Origin: a virus
Length of the DNA: 64,000 bases
Virus record (IMG/VR): IMGVR_UViG_3300044641_004856
Span: 28,875-92,874 of that record
Reading direction: 5' to 3' (one strand)
A program made the position numbers and the translations under genes. Under the pieces are notes generated by a model, which was not told the DNA's origin, searched no databases, and saw only the letters and a list, made by a program, of their open reading frames with translations. Below, piece by piece: positions 24,415-33,723 of this stretch (the stretch's first letter is position 1; the number at the start of each line of letters is the position of its first letter).

Positions 24415-25668
24415 GTGGCAGCAGATAATGAACACAGACTAGTAAGTAAAGTAATTCGTGACCGCGACATTCTCCCAGTATTACAACGCGGAGTTACATT
24501 TGATTGGTTTTTAGATGACGACAATTCTCGCGTATGGAAATTTGTTGTAAAGCACTATGCAGAGTATTCAGAAGTTCCAACTGCTGTAACTGTTAAAGAC
24601 CATTATCCAACATACAAAATTTTAGATGTTCAAGATTCACTTGAGTTTTTAGTTGACCAAGCCGTAACGTTTAGAAGAAAACTTCTTGTAAGACAGGGTT
24701 TAGAAAACTCTGTTCAAAAATTAACAGAGAATGACCACGAAGGTGCTTTGGTTGCTATGGAAGCAGCCATTACTCGTGTTAACTCACAGGGTGTTCAGGG
24801 AACTAACGAACTTGATTTAACAAAAGATGCGGAAGCAAGATTTGCTGAGTATCAAGCATTAGCAAACCAAACAATGCTGGGAATTCCAACAGGCTTCGAC
24901 AAAATTGACGAGGCAACTGCTGGATTACAGGGTGGGCAGTTAGTGACAGTTATTGCTCCTCCTAAAACAGGTAAGTCACAAATAGCACTAGCAATAGCGA
25001 TACACGTGCATCGTGACGGCAAAGTGCCAATGTTCCAGTCTTTTGAAATGACTAACAGAGAACAACAACAACGGCATGACTCAATTCGTGCTCAAGTTTC
25101 TCATGGTCGTCTTCGTCGCGGAAAACTCTTTCAAGATGAAGAGACTCGTTATATTGATATGTTAAAAGGCATGGACGGAATGAAAGAATCGTTCCATCTT
25201 GTTGACGCTGTAAATGGGTTAACAGTTGCCTCTTTATCTGCCAAGATTTCAAAGTTACAGCCAGACATTGTGTTTGTTGATGGTGTTTATCTCATGATGG
25301 ATGAAATGACTGGTGAGATGAATACGCCACAATCTATTACAAACGTAACGCGAGCATTGAAACGTCTTGCTCAACGTCACGACATTCCAGTAGTTGTAAC
25401 TACTCAGACTTTGTTATGGAAGATGAAGGGCGGGAAGGTAACTGCAGACTCTATTGGTTACTCCTCATCATTCTTCCAAGACTCAGATGTCATCCTTGGT
25501 TTAGAACCCGTTCCAGATTACGACGATTTAAGAACTTTAAAGATTGTTGCAAGCCGTAACTGTGGTCCTAGTGAAACAAGTTTGACATGGAAGTGGGAGA
25601 CAGGGTGTTTCCACGAAGAATCAAAAAACTCAACTTGTGCTGTTTGTAAGAGAGGCTTAGTAATATGA
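24415..25668 (+). CDS. Replicative DNA helicase (DnaB-like)
   Basis: 417 aa from GTG after GAGGAG. Residues 1-120 are a helical N-terminal domain (RDILPVLQRGVTFDWF), then the RecA-like core: IPTGFDKIDEATAGLQGGQL, Walker A APPKTGKSQ (~180-188), SFEMTNREQQQR (H1a/DnaB motif), PDIVFVDGVYLM (Walker B, ~282) and VVVTTQ. Length is shorter than bacterial DnaB, as usual for phage. The C-terminal CAVCKRG may bind zinc. It unwinds DNA at the fork with the adjacent primase. Confidence 0.88.
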   Translation: MAADNEHRLVSKVIRDRDILPVLQRGVTFDWFLDDDNSRVWKFVVKHYAEYSEVPTAVTVKDHYPTYKILDVQDSLEFLVDQAVTFRRKLLVRQGLENSVQKLTENDHEGALVAMEAAITRVNSQGVQGTNELDLTKDAEARFAEYQALANQTMLGIPTGFDKIDEATAGLQGGQLVTVIAPPKTGKSQIALAIAIHVHRDGKVPMFQSFEMTNREQQQRHDSIRAQVSHGRLRRGKLFQDEETRYIDMLKGMDGMKESFHLVDAVNGLTVASLSAKISKLQPDIVFVDGVYLMMDEMTGEMNTPQSITNVTRALKRLAQRHDIPVVVTTQTLLWKMKGGKVTADSIGYSSSFFQDSDVILGLEPVPDYDDLRTLKIVASRNCGPSETSLTWKWETGCFHEESKNSTCAVCKRGLVI

Positions 25669-26627
25669 CGGTTGTAGATGTTGTTAAAGTTTTGGATAAA
25701 TTAGGTGTATTTATCATAAGAGAACGTGGCGATGAAATGCTTGCTCATTGTCCTGGTCATGAAACTCGGACTGGACAAAAAGATGTTAACCCTTCTTGGT
25801 ACATCAACCAACGAACAGGTGCTCACATGTGTTTTTCTTGTGGATTCAAAGGAAACTTATTCTCTTTAGTTGGGGAAGTCCAAGGCTTCTACATTTCAGA
25901 GGACATTGATTACAGCGCAGTTAGTAAATGGATTGCACAGATTGAAAACATTACTCCACAAGAATTGGCTGCTCGTCTAAAAGAAGCACCGCAGTATGTA
26001 GCACCAAAACAAGAATTACCTATGGACGATTCACGATTGGCTTTATTTACAGAGCCTCCAGCATGGGCTTTAGAATCTAGAGGCTTAACAGCCGAAGCAT
26101 GTCGTAAGTATGAGGTGCTGTGGGCAAAAGAAGATACGTGGATACTTCCAATTAGAAACCCACATGACCACACTTTATGGGGTTGGCAAGAAAAGCATTC
26201 GAAGCAACGTTTGTTTAGAAATAGACCTCTAGGTGTTACAAAATCTCGCACATTATTTGGTGCACACGAAGTAACTCCAGAGCAATCAATTTTAGTTGAG
26301 TCACCTCTTGATGCTGTACGAATTGCTTCTGCAGGAGTAGTAGGGGGAGTGGCTGCCTTTGGAGCACAGGTAAGTGAGTCTCAACTTAAACTCCTACGGT
26401 ATTCCGATGTGGTCATTGTTGCGTTAGACAATCCAAAAGTCGACCCTGCTGGAAAAAAAGGTTGCGAAGCATTTTTACAAGGGGCTAAGAAGTTAGGCAT
26501 TACTGCTAAGTTCTTTAACTACGCTTCAACAGGTTTAAAGGATGTTGGCGATATGGCTAACGAACAAATTCTTTGGGGCATAGAGAATGCTATTGACATG
26601 ATTTATGGGGAGAAGGCGTATCTCTAA
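25665..26627 (+). CDS. DNA primase (DnaG-type, CHC2 zinc finger and Toprim)
   Basis: 320 aa. The N-terminus carries CPGH and CFSCGFKGNLFSLV, a CHC2-type zinc finger that binds template. Residues ~207-275 form the Toprim fold: ILVESPLDAVRIASAG with the catalytic Glu, and VVIVALDNPKVDPAGKKG with the acidic metal site (normally DxD, here DNPKVD). Shorter than bacterial DnaG and lacking the C-terminal helicase-binding domain. It makes RNA primers, coupled to the DnaB-like helicase upstream. Confidence 0.82.
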   Translation: MTVVDVVKVLDKLGVFIIRERGDEMLAHCPGHETRTGQKDVNPSWYINQRTGAHMCFSCGFKGNLFSLVGEVQGFYISEDIDYSAVSKWIAQIENITPQELAARLKEAPQYVAPKQELPMDDSRLALFTEPPAWALESRGLTAEACRKYEVLWAKEDTWILPIRNPHDHTLWGWQEKHSKQRLFRNRPLGVTKSRTLFGAHEVTPEQSILVESPLDAVRIASAGVVGGVAAFGAQVSESQLKLLRYSDVVIVALDNPKVDPAGKKGCEAFLQGAKKLGITAKFFNYASTGLKDVGDMANEQILWGIENAIDMIYGEKAYL

Positions 26628-28207
26628 TGTTTACAGGCACTTTAAAACCGTATCAAGTTGAAGCCGTTGAACGTATGGCAAAGCAAAAGAAAATGCTGGT
26701 TGCCTATGAGATGGGTTTAGGAAAAACTTGCATGACGATTGCAGCACTTGAAGAGTTGCGGGAAAGAAAAGAAATTACCCAACCCACATTAGTTATTGTG
26801 TTAGCAAGTTTAAAGTATCAATGGGAAGCAGAGATAACAAAGTTTTCAAACGCCACAGTTACCGTCGTAGACGGGTCAAAAGCAGTACGAACTAGGCAAT
26901 ACGTAGATGGCACATACACGGACTACATAGTGACTAACTACGAGTCTATTGTTAATGACTGGGAGTTCCTAAAAGGTTTGCTATTTGACGCTATTGTGTG
27001 TGATGAGGCTACTGCTATAAAAGGTTTCCGTTCTAAAAGAAGTAAGAAGGTTAAAGAACTCGCAACAAAAATTCCCGTTAAGTATGCATTAACTGGCACA
27101 CCTATTGAAAATGGAAAGCCAGAAGAGTTGTATAGCATTATGCAGTTTGTTGAACCATCGATGTTAGGTCGTTTTGATTTATTTGATAAAACCTTCATTG
27201 TAAGAAATCATTTTGGCGGGGTACAGAGATACCGCAATCTTCCGTTACTACACGAGAAGATTAAAGAAGCGTCGGTTAGGAAGGCTCAGTCAGACCCTGA
27301 TGTTGCCCCCTACCTACCCGCCACTATTCATTTAAGCCCTATCAAGGTTCGCCTAAACAAACCTGCTCGAACTCTGTATGACAAAATTAAGTTAGATTTA
27401 ACAACTGACTTAGAAGAAGCCCAATCTCTTTTTGGAGGGGGTTTTTCTTTAGACGCAATTTATGGGCAAGGACAAGCCTTTGGCGGACCTGTAGACGCAA
27501 TGCGTGGGGCTATCATGTCTAAAATTACTGCGTTGCGTATGGTGTGTGACAGTCCTTCGTTACTTGTTGATAGTGCGACAAAATACAAATTAAACCAAGG
27601 CTTAGGAGGTAGTTCGTATGCTTCTTACCTTGACGATGAGGGTTATCTAGAAAACTTAGACTTAGGTGCGTCTAAGTTAGATGCCGTAGTGAGTTACGTA
27701 GTTGACCACTTAGAAACAGACGAACTTTCTAAGGTTGTAATTTTTACAAGTTACATTGGAATGTTGACGTTGCTCCAAAACGCTTTGGCAGAAAAGAAGA
27801 TAAAAAGCCGTATTTACTCAGGACAACTGAATGCTAAAGAAAAAGAAGATTCAAAACTAGATTTCCAAAACTCAAAAGAAGTTAGGGTTTTAATCTCTAG
27901 TGATGCTGGAGGTTACGGCGTTGACTTGCCTCAAGCAAATTTACTGGTAAATTATGATTTACCTTGGTCAGCAGGTAAAGCGGTTCAACGTAACTCTCGA
28001 ATACGACGTGCGTCAAGTAAATGGCCTTCCGTTATTATTCAAGACTTCTTAGTGTTAAACTCGATTGAAGAACGCCAGTTTGAAATGCTAAACCAAAAAA
28101 ATTTAGTAGCAGATGCTGTTGTTGATGGGACAGGGATTAACATTAAAGGAGGCGTTGACTTAACAGTCGGCAGTCTTTTGAACTTTTTATTAAACGCAAC
28201 TATTTAA
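26627..28207 (+). CDS. SNF2-family DNA helicase/translocase
   Basis: 526 aa. Motif I is YEMGLGKTCMT (residues ~25-35), motif II is VCDEATAIKG, motif III YALTGTPIENG, and the C-terminal helicase half holds KVVIFTSYIGML, SSDAGGYGVDLPQANLLVNYDLPWS and QRNSRIRR (motifs V and VI). This is an SF2/SNF2 family ATPase. Phage members remodel recombination or replication intermediates. Motif II is DEAT, not DEAH. Confidence 0.87.
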   Translation: MFTGTLKPYQVEAVERMAKQKKMLVAYEMGLGKTCMTIAALEELRERKEITQPTLVIVLASLKYQWEAEITKFSNATVTVVDGSKAVRTRQYVDGTYTDYIVTNYESIVNDWEFLKGLLFDAIVCDEATAIKGFRSKRSKKVKELATKIPVKYALTGTPIENGKPEELYSIMQFVEPSMLGRFDLFDKTFIVRNHFGGVQRYRNLPLLHEKIKEASVRKAQSDPDVAPYLPATIHLSPIKVRLNKPARTLYDKIKLDLTTDLEEAQSLFGGGFSLDAIYGQGQAFGGPVDAMRGAIMSKITALRMVCDSPSLLVDSATKYKLNQGLGGSSYASYLDDEGYLENLDLGASKLDAVVSYVVDHLETDELSKVVIFTSYIGMLTLLQNALAEKKIKSRIYSGQLNAKEKEDSKLDFQNSKEVRVLISSDAGGYGVDLPQANLLVNYDLPWSAGKAVQRNSRIRRASSKWPSVIIQDFLVLNSIEERQFEMLNQKNLVADAVVDGTGINIKGGVDLTVGSLLNFLLNATI

Positions 28208-28217
28208 GGAGAACATA

Positions 28218-28661
28218 ATGGCAAAAGCGATAGATGAACCAAGAGACTTTCTTGGAGACGATAGCCTTGAAGGACAGGTAAAAGAGTATGCCTATCTAAA
28301 AGGCGTTGTTGATGATGCTGAAAAACGCCAAAAAACTCTGAAGGAAAAACTATTTGCGTATATTGAAGAAAATGGTTTTGAAGACGGTAAGGGGCATTGG
28401 TGGTATGAATTTACTGAGCCTATTGAAGGAGTCAACTCTGTTCAGAAAGAAAAAAGAGTTTCTCGTACAAAAATTGACGACTTAGTTGCTGACAGAATCA
28501 TTGAAGAAAAAGGACTTGCAGACAGACTGTATAAAACAGTCCAAGTAGTTGACGAAGATGCACTATGGGCAGCCTTGTACGAGGGCGTATTGACTGCAGA
28601 AGAGGTAGATGCAATCTTCCCTCCTAAAGTTGTTTGGGCACTAAAGTTAAGTAAGAAGTAA
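28218..28661 (+). CDS. Conserved hypothetical, replication operon
   Basis: 147 aa after AAGGAGAA. Helical start with EYAYLKGVVDDAEKRQKTLKEKLFAYIEE (residues ~26-54), then GKGHWWYEFTE and a C-terminal helix pair ending VVWALKLSKK. This type occurs in replication operons of actinophages; I know no function. Acidic overall, no metal motif. Confidence 0.55.
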   Translation: MAKAIDEPRDFLGDDSLEGQVKEYAYLKGVVDDAEKRQKTLKEKLFAYIEENGFEDGKGHWWYEFTEPIEGVNSVQKEKRVSRTKIDDLVADRIIEEKGLADRLYKTVQVVDEDALWAALYEGVLTAEEVDAIFPPKVVWALKLSKK

Positions 28662-28663
28662 TC

Positions 28664-29143
28664 ATGGCTGGATTGCGTAGCGATGATGAGATTGAAAAAG
28701 CATTTGCGGATTTGAAATACAAGCCTGGTTCTAAACAACAAAGACGGGCTATAAATCCAGAAGTTTCTAAAAAACGAAAGGCTAAAGAAGAATCTCCTTG
28801 GGATTCTTTAGCCATAAAGAAACAACTGAATGGAAAAGAAACAGAGGTTTTCACGATTGGTGCTATGGCTCAAGCATTAGAAAAGAGCATCATTAGTATC
28901 AGGTCGTGGGAAAAACGAGGGTATCTACCGAGAGCACCTTATCGTTTGCGGTCCAAAACTCTTAACGGAGTAAAAGTTGCAGGCAATAGGGTCTACACAA
29001 GAAGACTCATAGAAATAACTATTGAAGAGTTCTCCAAAAGAGGGCTTTTAGGAGTTTCTCGTGTAGAATGGTCTAAGCACCATGATTTAACTATTGCGAT
29101 AACTTCGCGGTGGAAAGAACATGTTGCTAACGAGAGTCAGTAG
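28664..29143 (+). CDS. MerR-type helix-turn-helix protein
   Basis: 159 aa, three bases after the upstream stop. Residues ~64-125 hold a MerR/HTH_17-like fold: FTIGAMAQALEKSIISIRSW then EKRGYLPRAPYR, with YTRRLIEITIEEF. The N-terminal ~55 residues are basic and disordered. It probably binds DNA as a regulator or a replication site protein. No effector domain seen. Confidence 0.6.
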   Translation: MAGLRSDDEIEKAFADLKYKPGSKQQRRAINPEVSKKRKAKEESPWDSLAIKKQLNGKETEVFTIGAMAQALEKSIISIRSWEKRGYLPRAPYRLRSKTLNGVKVAGNRVYTRRLIEITIEEFSKRGLLGVSRVEWSKHHDLTIAITSRWKEHVANESQ

Positions 29144-29190
29144 ACCTCAAATCCAACCGAGAGCGTAAGCCTCATAACCGAAAGAAGAAC

Positions 29191-29841
29191 ATGTCAATAA
29201 CCAATCCAACAGTAAATGCTGCATCGTATTTAGATGTAGATAACGAAGATGCAACACCAAAAGTCGGAACAACCGTTCAATCTGGTTGGGATTCAGCCGA
29301 TGCCCTATTACGTCAAGACACAACAGAGTTCCCAACTGATTTTAAATTCAGTGAAGAACCTCAACTTATTAAATTCCTAGAAGACGGTCCATTCCGTGTG
29401 TATGAACAGCACTGGATTGAACGAACTGGGAAAAAGTCATTTGTTGCTTTAGAAACCGATGACCCCTTTACAGATTTACTTGGAAGCAAACCAAGAGCAC
29501 GTTTTGCGTTTAACGTTATTGCATTGAGTGGTGACACACACACCGTTCAAATCCTTACCGCTCCTCCTTCATTTGCACGTCAAATTCGTCGTGCACACGA
29601 AGATGAGAGAAAGGGACCTCTAAGTAAAGAGTTTTGGGAAGTTTCTCGAATGGGAAATGGTCCAACTACTCAATACACTTTAAATTATGTACGTGGTCGT
29701 GACTTGGAAGAGGAATGGAATCTCAGCCTCGAATCAGTTAACGCCATTTTAAAAGATGCTGTTTGTTTTACACCTGACGTTATCAAGGAGACACCTCGAG
29801 AAGAGATGTTAAAAATTGCCCGTGAAGTAGCAGGCGCATAA
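29191..29841 (+). CDS. Putative single-stranded DNA-binding protein
   Basis: 216 aa directly upstream of the polymerase. FLEDGPFRVYEQHWIERTGK and RARFAFNVIALSGDTHTVQIL suggest an OB-fold-like beta barrel; the C-terminus is acidic-then-helical (REEMLKIAREVAGA), not the classic acidic SSB tail. The position between helicase/primase genes and PolA matches phage SSB (gp32-type) genes. Sequence alone is not diagnostic, so this is an inference. Confidence 0.5.
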   Translation: MSITNPTVNAASYLDVDNEDATPKVGTTVQSGWDSADALLRQDTTEFPTDFKFSEEPQLIKFLEDGPFRVYEQHWIERTGKKSFVALETDDPFTDLLGSKPRARFAFNVIALSGDTHTVQILTAPPSFARQIRRAHEDERKGPLSKEFWEVSRMGNGPTTQYTLNYVRGRDLEEEWNLSLESVNAILKDAVCFTPDVIKETPREEMLKIAREVAGA

Positions 29842-29853
29842 CTTACTGAATAA

Positions 29854-29883
29854 GGGGAGTCTGTGCCGTCACACAGACTCCCC
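29854..29883 (+). other. Strong 12-bp hairpin in the polymerase leader
   Basis: Arms GGGGAGTCTGTG (29854-29865) and CACAGACTCCCC (29872-29883) pair perfectly around a 6-base loop CCGTCA. No T-tract follows, so it is not a normal terminator. It lies 21 bases before the polymerase ATG, and could control processing or translation. Confidence 0.7.
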
Positions 29884-29904
29884 ACTTCTATAACAAGGGG
29901 CATT

Positions 29905-31917
29905 ATGAATATCATTACAACGGCTATTGCTTTACAGGAAATGGTCGATTACTACTTAGACCAACCTGCTTTTGCTTTTGACGTAGAAACAGTTGGACCT
30001 GATGACTTTTCTCGCCTTCATCCCATGCTAAATGAAATCACTTGGATTTCTTTTGCTACAGAAGGACGTGTTGATGTTATTCCAATGGGACACCCAAATG
30101 GAGAGTTTTTGCACTGGAATAAACCTTTATTAAGTTCTGCACAGGCTAGAGCAGATGAGGGCTTAGAAATCCGTGAACAAGATTTTTCAAGACGTGAAAC
30201 AAGTTGGACCCCAGTATTTGATGTTCCACCAGAACAACTATTACCAGGAGAAGTTTTTGCAGCCTTAAAACCTTTAATGTTTAGCGATAAACTAAAAATT
30301 GGCCATAACTTAAAATTTGATTTAAAGGCTATAGCCAAATATTACCGTGGAGTTGTTTGTTCCAAACCTTACTTTGACACTTTGATGGCTGCTTTTATTA
30401 TCGATAACAGAACAAAAAACGGCTTATCTTTAGATGCTTGTGCTGCTCGTGAACTTGGCATAGAGGTCACTAAAGGAATTGGAAAAGCAGTTGAGCGTCA
30501 TTCTTTTAGCGATGTTGCTAACTACGCTGGAATTGATGCAGAAACAACTTGGAAATTATACAAAGCGTATGAACCTAGACTAAAAGATTACAACTTACTT
30601 ACAGTATGGCGTTTAGAGATGGACTTGCTTCTAGTTCTTGCAGACATGGAACTAACTGGAGCACACATGGACGAAAATGAGTTAAGTCTTTTAGCAAAAA
30701 GGTTAGAAAAAGACTTAATTGAAGTTACTGGTAACGCTTACCGATTAGCGGGAAAAGAGTTTGCATTGAACTCAATTCCTGAAAAACAAGCCTTGTTATT
30801 TACACCTAAATCCGAAGGCGGACGAGGAATTAGACCAAATACTAAGATTAAGATTGCTCTAACTCCTAAAGGACTAGAGGCTTCAAAGAAGGGTGAAGAG
30901 TTAACAACTCGTCATTACTCAACTAGTGCAGAAGCACTCGAGTATTACAGAGAAAAAGACCCTTTAGTTGCAGAGATTTTAAAATATCAAGATTTAAATA
31001 AGATAATGACAACTTACGTAACTCCCTATACAGGGGGTGAAATTACGAGAACCACGGCTGGTAAGTCTAAAACTTCTGAAAAGCACAGTTTGCTAGTCAA
31101 TGGAAAAGTTCATACAAACTTTAAATCTCATGGAGCCGAGACTGGTCGTTTTTCCAGTAGTGAACCAAATTTACAAAACATTCCAACCGATGGAGCCTAC
31201 GGTAAGTTAATTAGAAATCTATTTATTGCTCCTCCAGGACATAAGTTAGTAGTTGCTGACTACTCACAAATTGAACCAAGAATTATCGCTTCTTTTTCTA
31301 AAGACCCTGAGTTCGTAAAAAACTACTTAGACGGAGGAGACATTTACACAACCATTGGAGAACGAATGGGTGTAAATAGAAAAGCAGGGAAGGTTTTAGT
31401 TTTAGCAATTGCTTACGGAATTGGTCCAGAAAAAATTGCAGACCAACTTAGTTGTACTGTAAAAGAAGCACACCAACTCATGGACTTGTTTAATGATAGG
31501 TTTAGAGATATTAACCGTTATAGGCATCAATTAATTCGCCTTGCATCACAACAACGACCTATACCTTATGTGTCTACTGTGTTAGGAAGACGACGCTATA
31601 TTCCAGAGATTCTAAGTAAAGACCTTGGGCAAAAATCACGTGCCGAACGTCAAGCGTTTAACACGGTTATTCAAGGTTCGGCTGCAGACTTAATTAAACT
31701 AGCCATGGTTAGAGCACACTCATGTTTTATAAATGAGCCTACGGTTAACGTTATATTGACAGTTCATGATGAACTAGTAACAGTTACTCCCGACGCATTA
31801 GCCGAACAAGTTGGCGAAGCCATAAAAGAGTCCATGGAGGGAGTAAGATTGCCTGATATGGTGGTTCCGCTTATTGCGGATATGAAAATTGTGGAAAAGT
31901 GGGGTCAAGCAAAATGA
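29905..31917 (+). CDS. polA: DNA polymerase I (family A) with 3'-5' exonuclease
   Basis: 670 aa from ATG 29905, which follows ACAAGGGG; an upstream in-frame start at 29863 lies inside the leader hairpin and was rejected. Exonuclease motifs: AFDVETVG, IGHNLKFDLK and YAGIDAETTWKLY. Polymerase motifs: DYSQIEPRIIASF (motif A; Pro where Leu is usual), KVLVLAIAYGIG (O-helix) and TVHDELV (motif C). The residue equivalent to E. coli Phe762 is Leu (31402-31404), often linked to temperate phages. No 5' nuclease domain. It is the replicative polymerase. Confidence 0.92.
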   Translation: MNIITTAIALQEMVDYYLDQPAFAFDVETVGPDDFSRLHPMLNEITWISFATEGRVDVIPMGHPNGEFLHWNKPLLSSAQARADEGLEIREQDFSRRETSWTPVFDVPPEQLLPGEVFAALKPLMFSDKLKIGHNLKFDLKAIAKYYRGVVCSKPYFDTLMAAFIIDNRTKNGLSLDACAARELGIEVTKGIGKAVERHSFSDVANYAGIDAETTWKLYKAYEPRLKDYNLLTVWRLEMDLLLVLADMELTGAHMDENELSLLAKRLEKDLIEVTGNAYRLAGKEFALNSIPEKQALLFTPKSEGGRGIRPNTKIKIALTPKGLEASKKGEELTTRHYSTSAEALEYYREKDPLVAEILKYQDLNKIMTTYVTPYTGGEITRTTAGKSKTSEKHSLLVNGKVHTNFKSHGAETGRFSSSEPNLQNIPTDGAYGKLIRNLFIAPPGHKLVVADYSQIEPRIIASFSKDPEFVKNYLDGGDIYTTIGERMGVNRKAGKVLVLAIAYGIGPEKIADQLSCTVKEAHQLMDLFNDRFRDINRYRHQLIRLASQQRPIPYVSTVLGRRRYIPEILSKDLGQKSRAERQAFNTVIQGSAADLIKLAMVRAHSCFINEPTVNVILTVHDELVTVTPDALAEQVGEAIKESMEGVRLPDMVVPLIADMKIVEKWGQAK

Positions 31918-32336
31918 AGTTCTTTAAGAAGAAGAAGCAGGCTTCTTTTGATATTGACGCTTTACACGCAGAGATAATGTTTAGAATCCGTGCTTTATTT
32001 TTAGACTCTGGCATGGAAGACCCTTGGGGTATGAGTGTTATGGCTGGAACGTCTTTCACCAGTAAAGAAGTTGCAGATATGGAAGAACTAGAAAGCAAAC
32101 TTCGAGTTTCAAAAATCATTCACTTATTCCCTTTGCTTATTGCTCATGCAACTACCCTCTCAAAGGGAACAACAGAACTGCAAAGAACTAAAAATATTGA
32201 AATGCAAATGCCTGAAGAATTTTGGGATAAGTTAGAGGAAATTCATAAAGAAGTTGCTTTTTCTGCTATCTGTGGTTCACTGGCTCAATTAGTAGATTTA
32301 CAATTAATTTCAGTTGGACCAAGGAGACCAAAATGA
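31914..32336 (+). CDS. Hypothetical protein, 140 aa
   Basis: I start at ATG 31914, which overlaps the polymerase stop (ATGA); an earlier start at 31899 is less likely. The protein starts with a basic cluster (KFFKKKKQ), then is helical (IDALHAEIMFRIRALFLDS, MEELESKLRVSKIIHLFPLL). No family recognised. Its place between PolA and a zinc-ribbon/RecA pair suggests a replication accessory. Confidence 0.55.
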   Translation: MKFFKKKKQASFDIDALHAEIMFRIRALFLDSGMEDPWGMSVMAGTSFTSKEVADMEELESKLRVSKIIHLFPLLIAHATTLSKGTTELQRTKNIEMQMPEEFWDKLEEIHKEVAFSAICGSLAQLVDLQLISVGPRRPK

Positions 32337-32710
32337 GTTCAGACTGGTGGGCAAAAAAACTACAAGGACAAGCACCTGCTGTTGGAAGACCTGACCCAAC
32401 ACCACCGATGCCTCCTTCGCAACAACCTATGACACGCTATGTTGCCCCTGTAGTTCAACCCCCTGCTCCTTCTAAAGCACAAAGCGTGAATCAAACACAG
32501 CAATGTCCTGAATGCGGGTCAAACAATTACTTAGCGGTCAACGCAAATGTCGCACCCCGTTGCTACGATTGTGGTTATCCGATTTCTCAATCAGGAAGTC
32601 GTTACGGCTCTTTAACTGGAGCACAAGTAGAGGGAACAACAAAAATGGCAGCAGGTAATGAACTCGGTAACAATTGGAATCCCCAAGGGATTATAGGAAG
32701 AGTGGATTAA
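32333..32710 (+). CDS. Zinc-ribbon protein with Pro-rich N-terminus
   Basis: 125 aa starting in an ATGA overlap. Residues ~15-50 are Pro/Gln-rich; CPECGSNNY then CYDCGYPISQSGSRYG (~residues 59-90) is a zinc ribbon of the CxxC-CxxC type. Similar small ribbons stand next to recA in related phages. It may bind DNA or a RecA partner. Its end overlaps the recA start. Confidence 0.65.
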   Translation: MSSDWWAKKLQGQAPAVGRPDPTPPMPPSQQPMTRYVAPVVQPPAPSKAQSVNQTQQCPECGSNNYLAVNANVAPRCYDCGYPISQSGSRYGSLTGAQVEGTTKMAAGNELGNNWNPQGIIGRVD

Positions 32711-33723
32711 TGAACGATGAAGCAAAGAAAATCGTTGCACAACTCAACAAGAAATTTGGCAACAACGTCGTGGTTTGTGCTTCTGACATTAGGGCTGACC
32801 TTATTCCTCGCATTACCAGTGGTTCTACTACATTGGATTACGTCCTTGGAGGAGGATTTCCAGGAAACCAGTGGAACGAATTAATTGGTGAGTCTTCTCA
32901 CGGTAAAACTGCTGTTGCTTTAAAATGTATTGCTGCTAATCAAAGACTAAATCCCGATTACACAACTGTGTGGGTTGCTGCAGAGCAATGGGTTCCCGAA
33001 TACGCAGAAATGTGCGGGGTTGATGCAAGTCGCGTTATTGTTATTGAGACAAACATTATGGAAGAGGCGTATCAAGCAGTAATTGATTTTGCTGAATCCA
33101 AATCAGTAGATGCAATAGTTATTGATTCCCTCCCAGCACTATCTCCATTACCTGAAATGGAAAAAAACATGGACGAAATGACTGTCGGTAGAGGTGCTTT
33201 GCTAACAAACAAGTTTTTTAGAGTTGTTGGTTCTGCCATGAAAAGAAGTTTAGTTGAAGACGAAAGAGCCGTATTAGGTTTGATTATTAATCAATACCGT
33301 ATGAAAATTGGCGTAATGCATGGTGACCCACGCACTACCCCTGGTGGAGAAGGTAAGAATTATGCTTTCTTTACTCGCTGTGAAGTTAGAAGAGATGAAT
33401 GGATTGAGATTGGCCCTAGTGGAAATAAAATCCGTATTGGGCAAACTATCAAGGTTCGTAGTCTAAAGAATAAAACGGCACCTCCTCAACGAGTTGCTTA
33501 CTTTGATTTTTACTTTGCTCCTGGCGGTGACTGCACTCCTGGCGAATATGACTTCGCTAAAGAAATTGCAGCCATGTCAGTAGTCCACGACATTGTAGAA
33601 AGAAAAGGTGGCTGGTACTACTACGGTGAGAGAAAATGGCAAGGAAACGAGTCCTTAATCGCCAGTATTAGAGAAGAAGTCGACCTAAAAGAAGAACTGT
33701 CTAAAAAGGTATTATCATTATGA
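32710..33723 (+). CDS. recA: RecA-like recombinase
   Basis: I use ATG 32710, overlapping the upstream stop. 337 aa. ITSGSTTLDYVLGGGFPGN, Walker A GESSHGKTAVALK (residues ~60-72), VDAIVIDSLPAL (Walker B, ~137) and the later conserved segment with GLIINQYRMKIG fit the RecA/UvsX fold. It drives strand exchange in repair and recombination-dependent replication. Its end overlaps the nuclease gene, implying a shared module. Confidence 0.85.
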   Translation: MNDEAKKIVAQLNKKFGNNVVVCASDIRADLIPRITSGSTTLDYVLGGGFPGNQWNELIGESSHGKTAVALKCIAANQRLNPDYTTVWVAAEQWVPEYAEMCGVDASRVIVIETNIMEEAYQAVIDFAESKSVDAIVIDSLPALSPLPEMEKNMDEMTVGRGALLTNKFFRVVGSAMKRSLVEDERAVLGLIINQYRMKIGVMHGDPRTTPGGEGKNYAFFTRCEVRRDEWIEIGPSGNKIRIGQTIKVRSLKNKTAPPQRVAYFDFYFAPGGDCTPGEYDFAKEIAAMSVVHDIVERKGGWYYYGERKWQGNESLIASIREEVDLKEELSKKVLSL

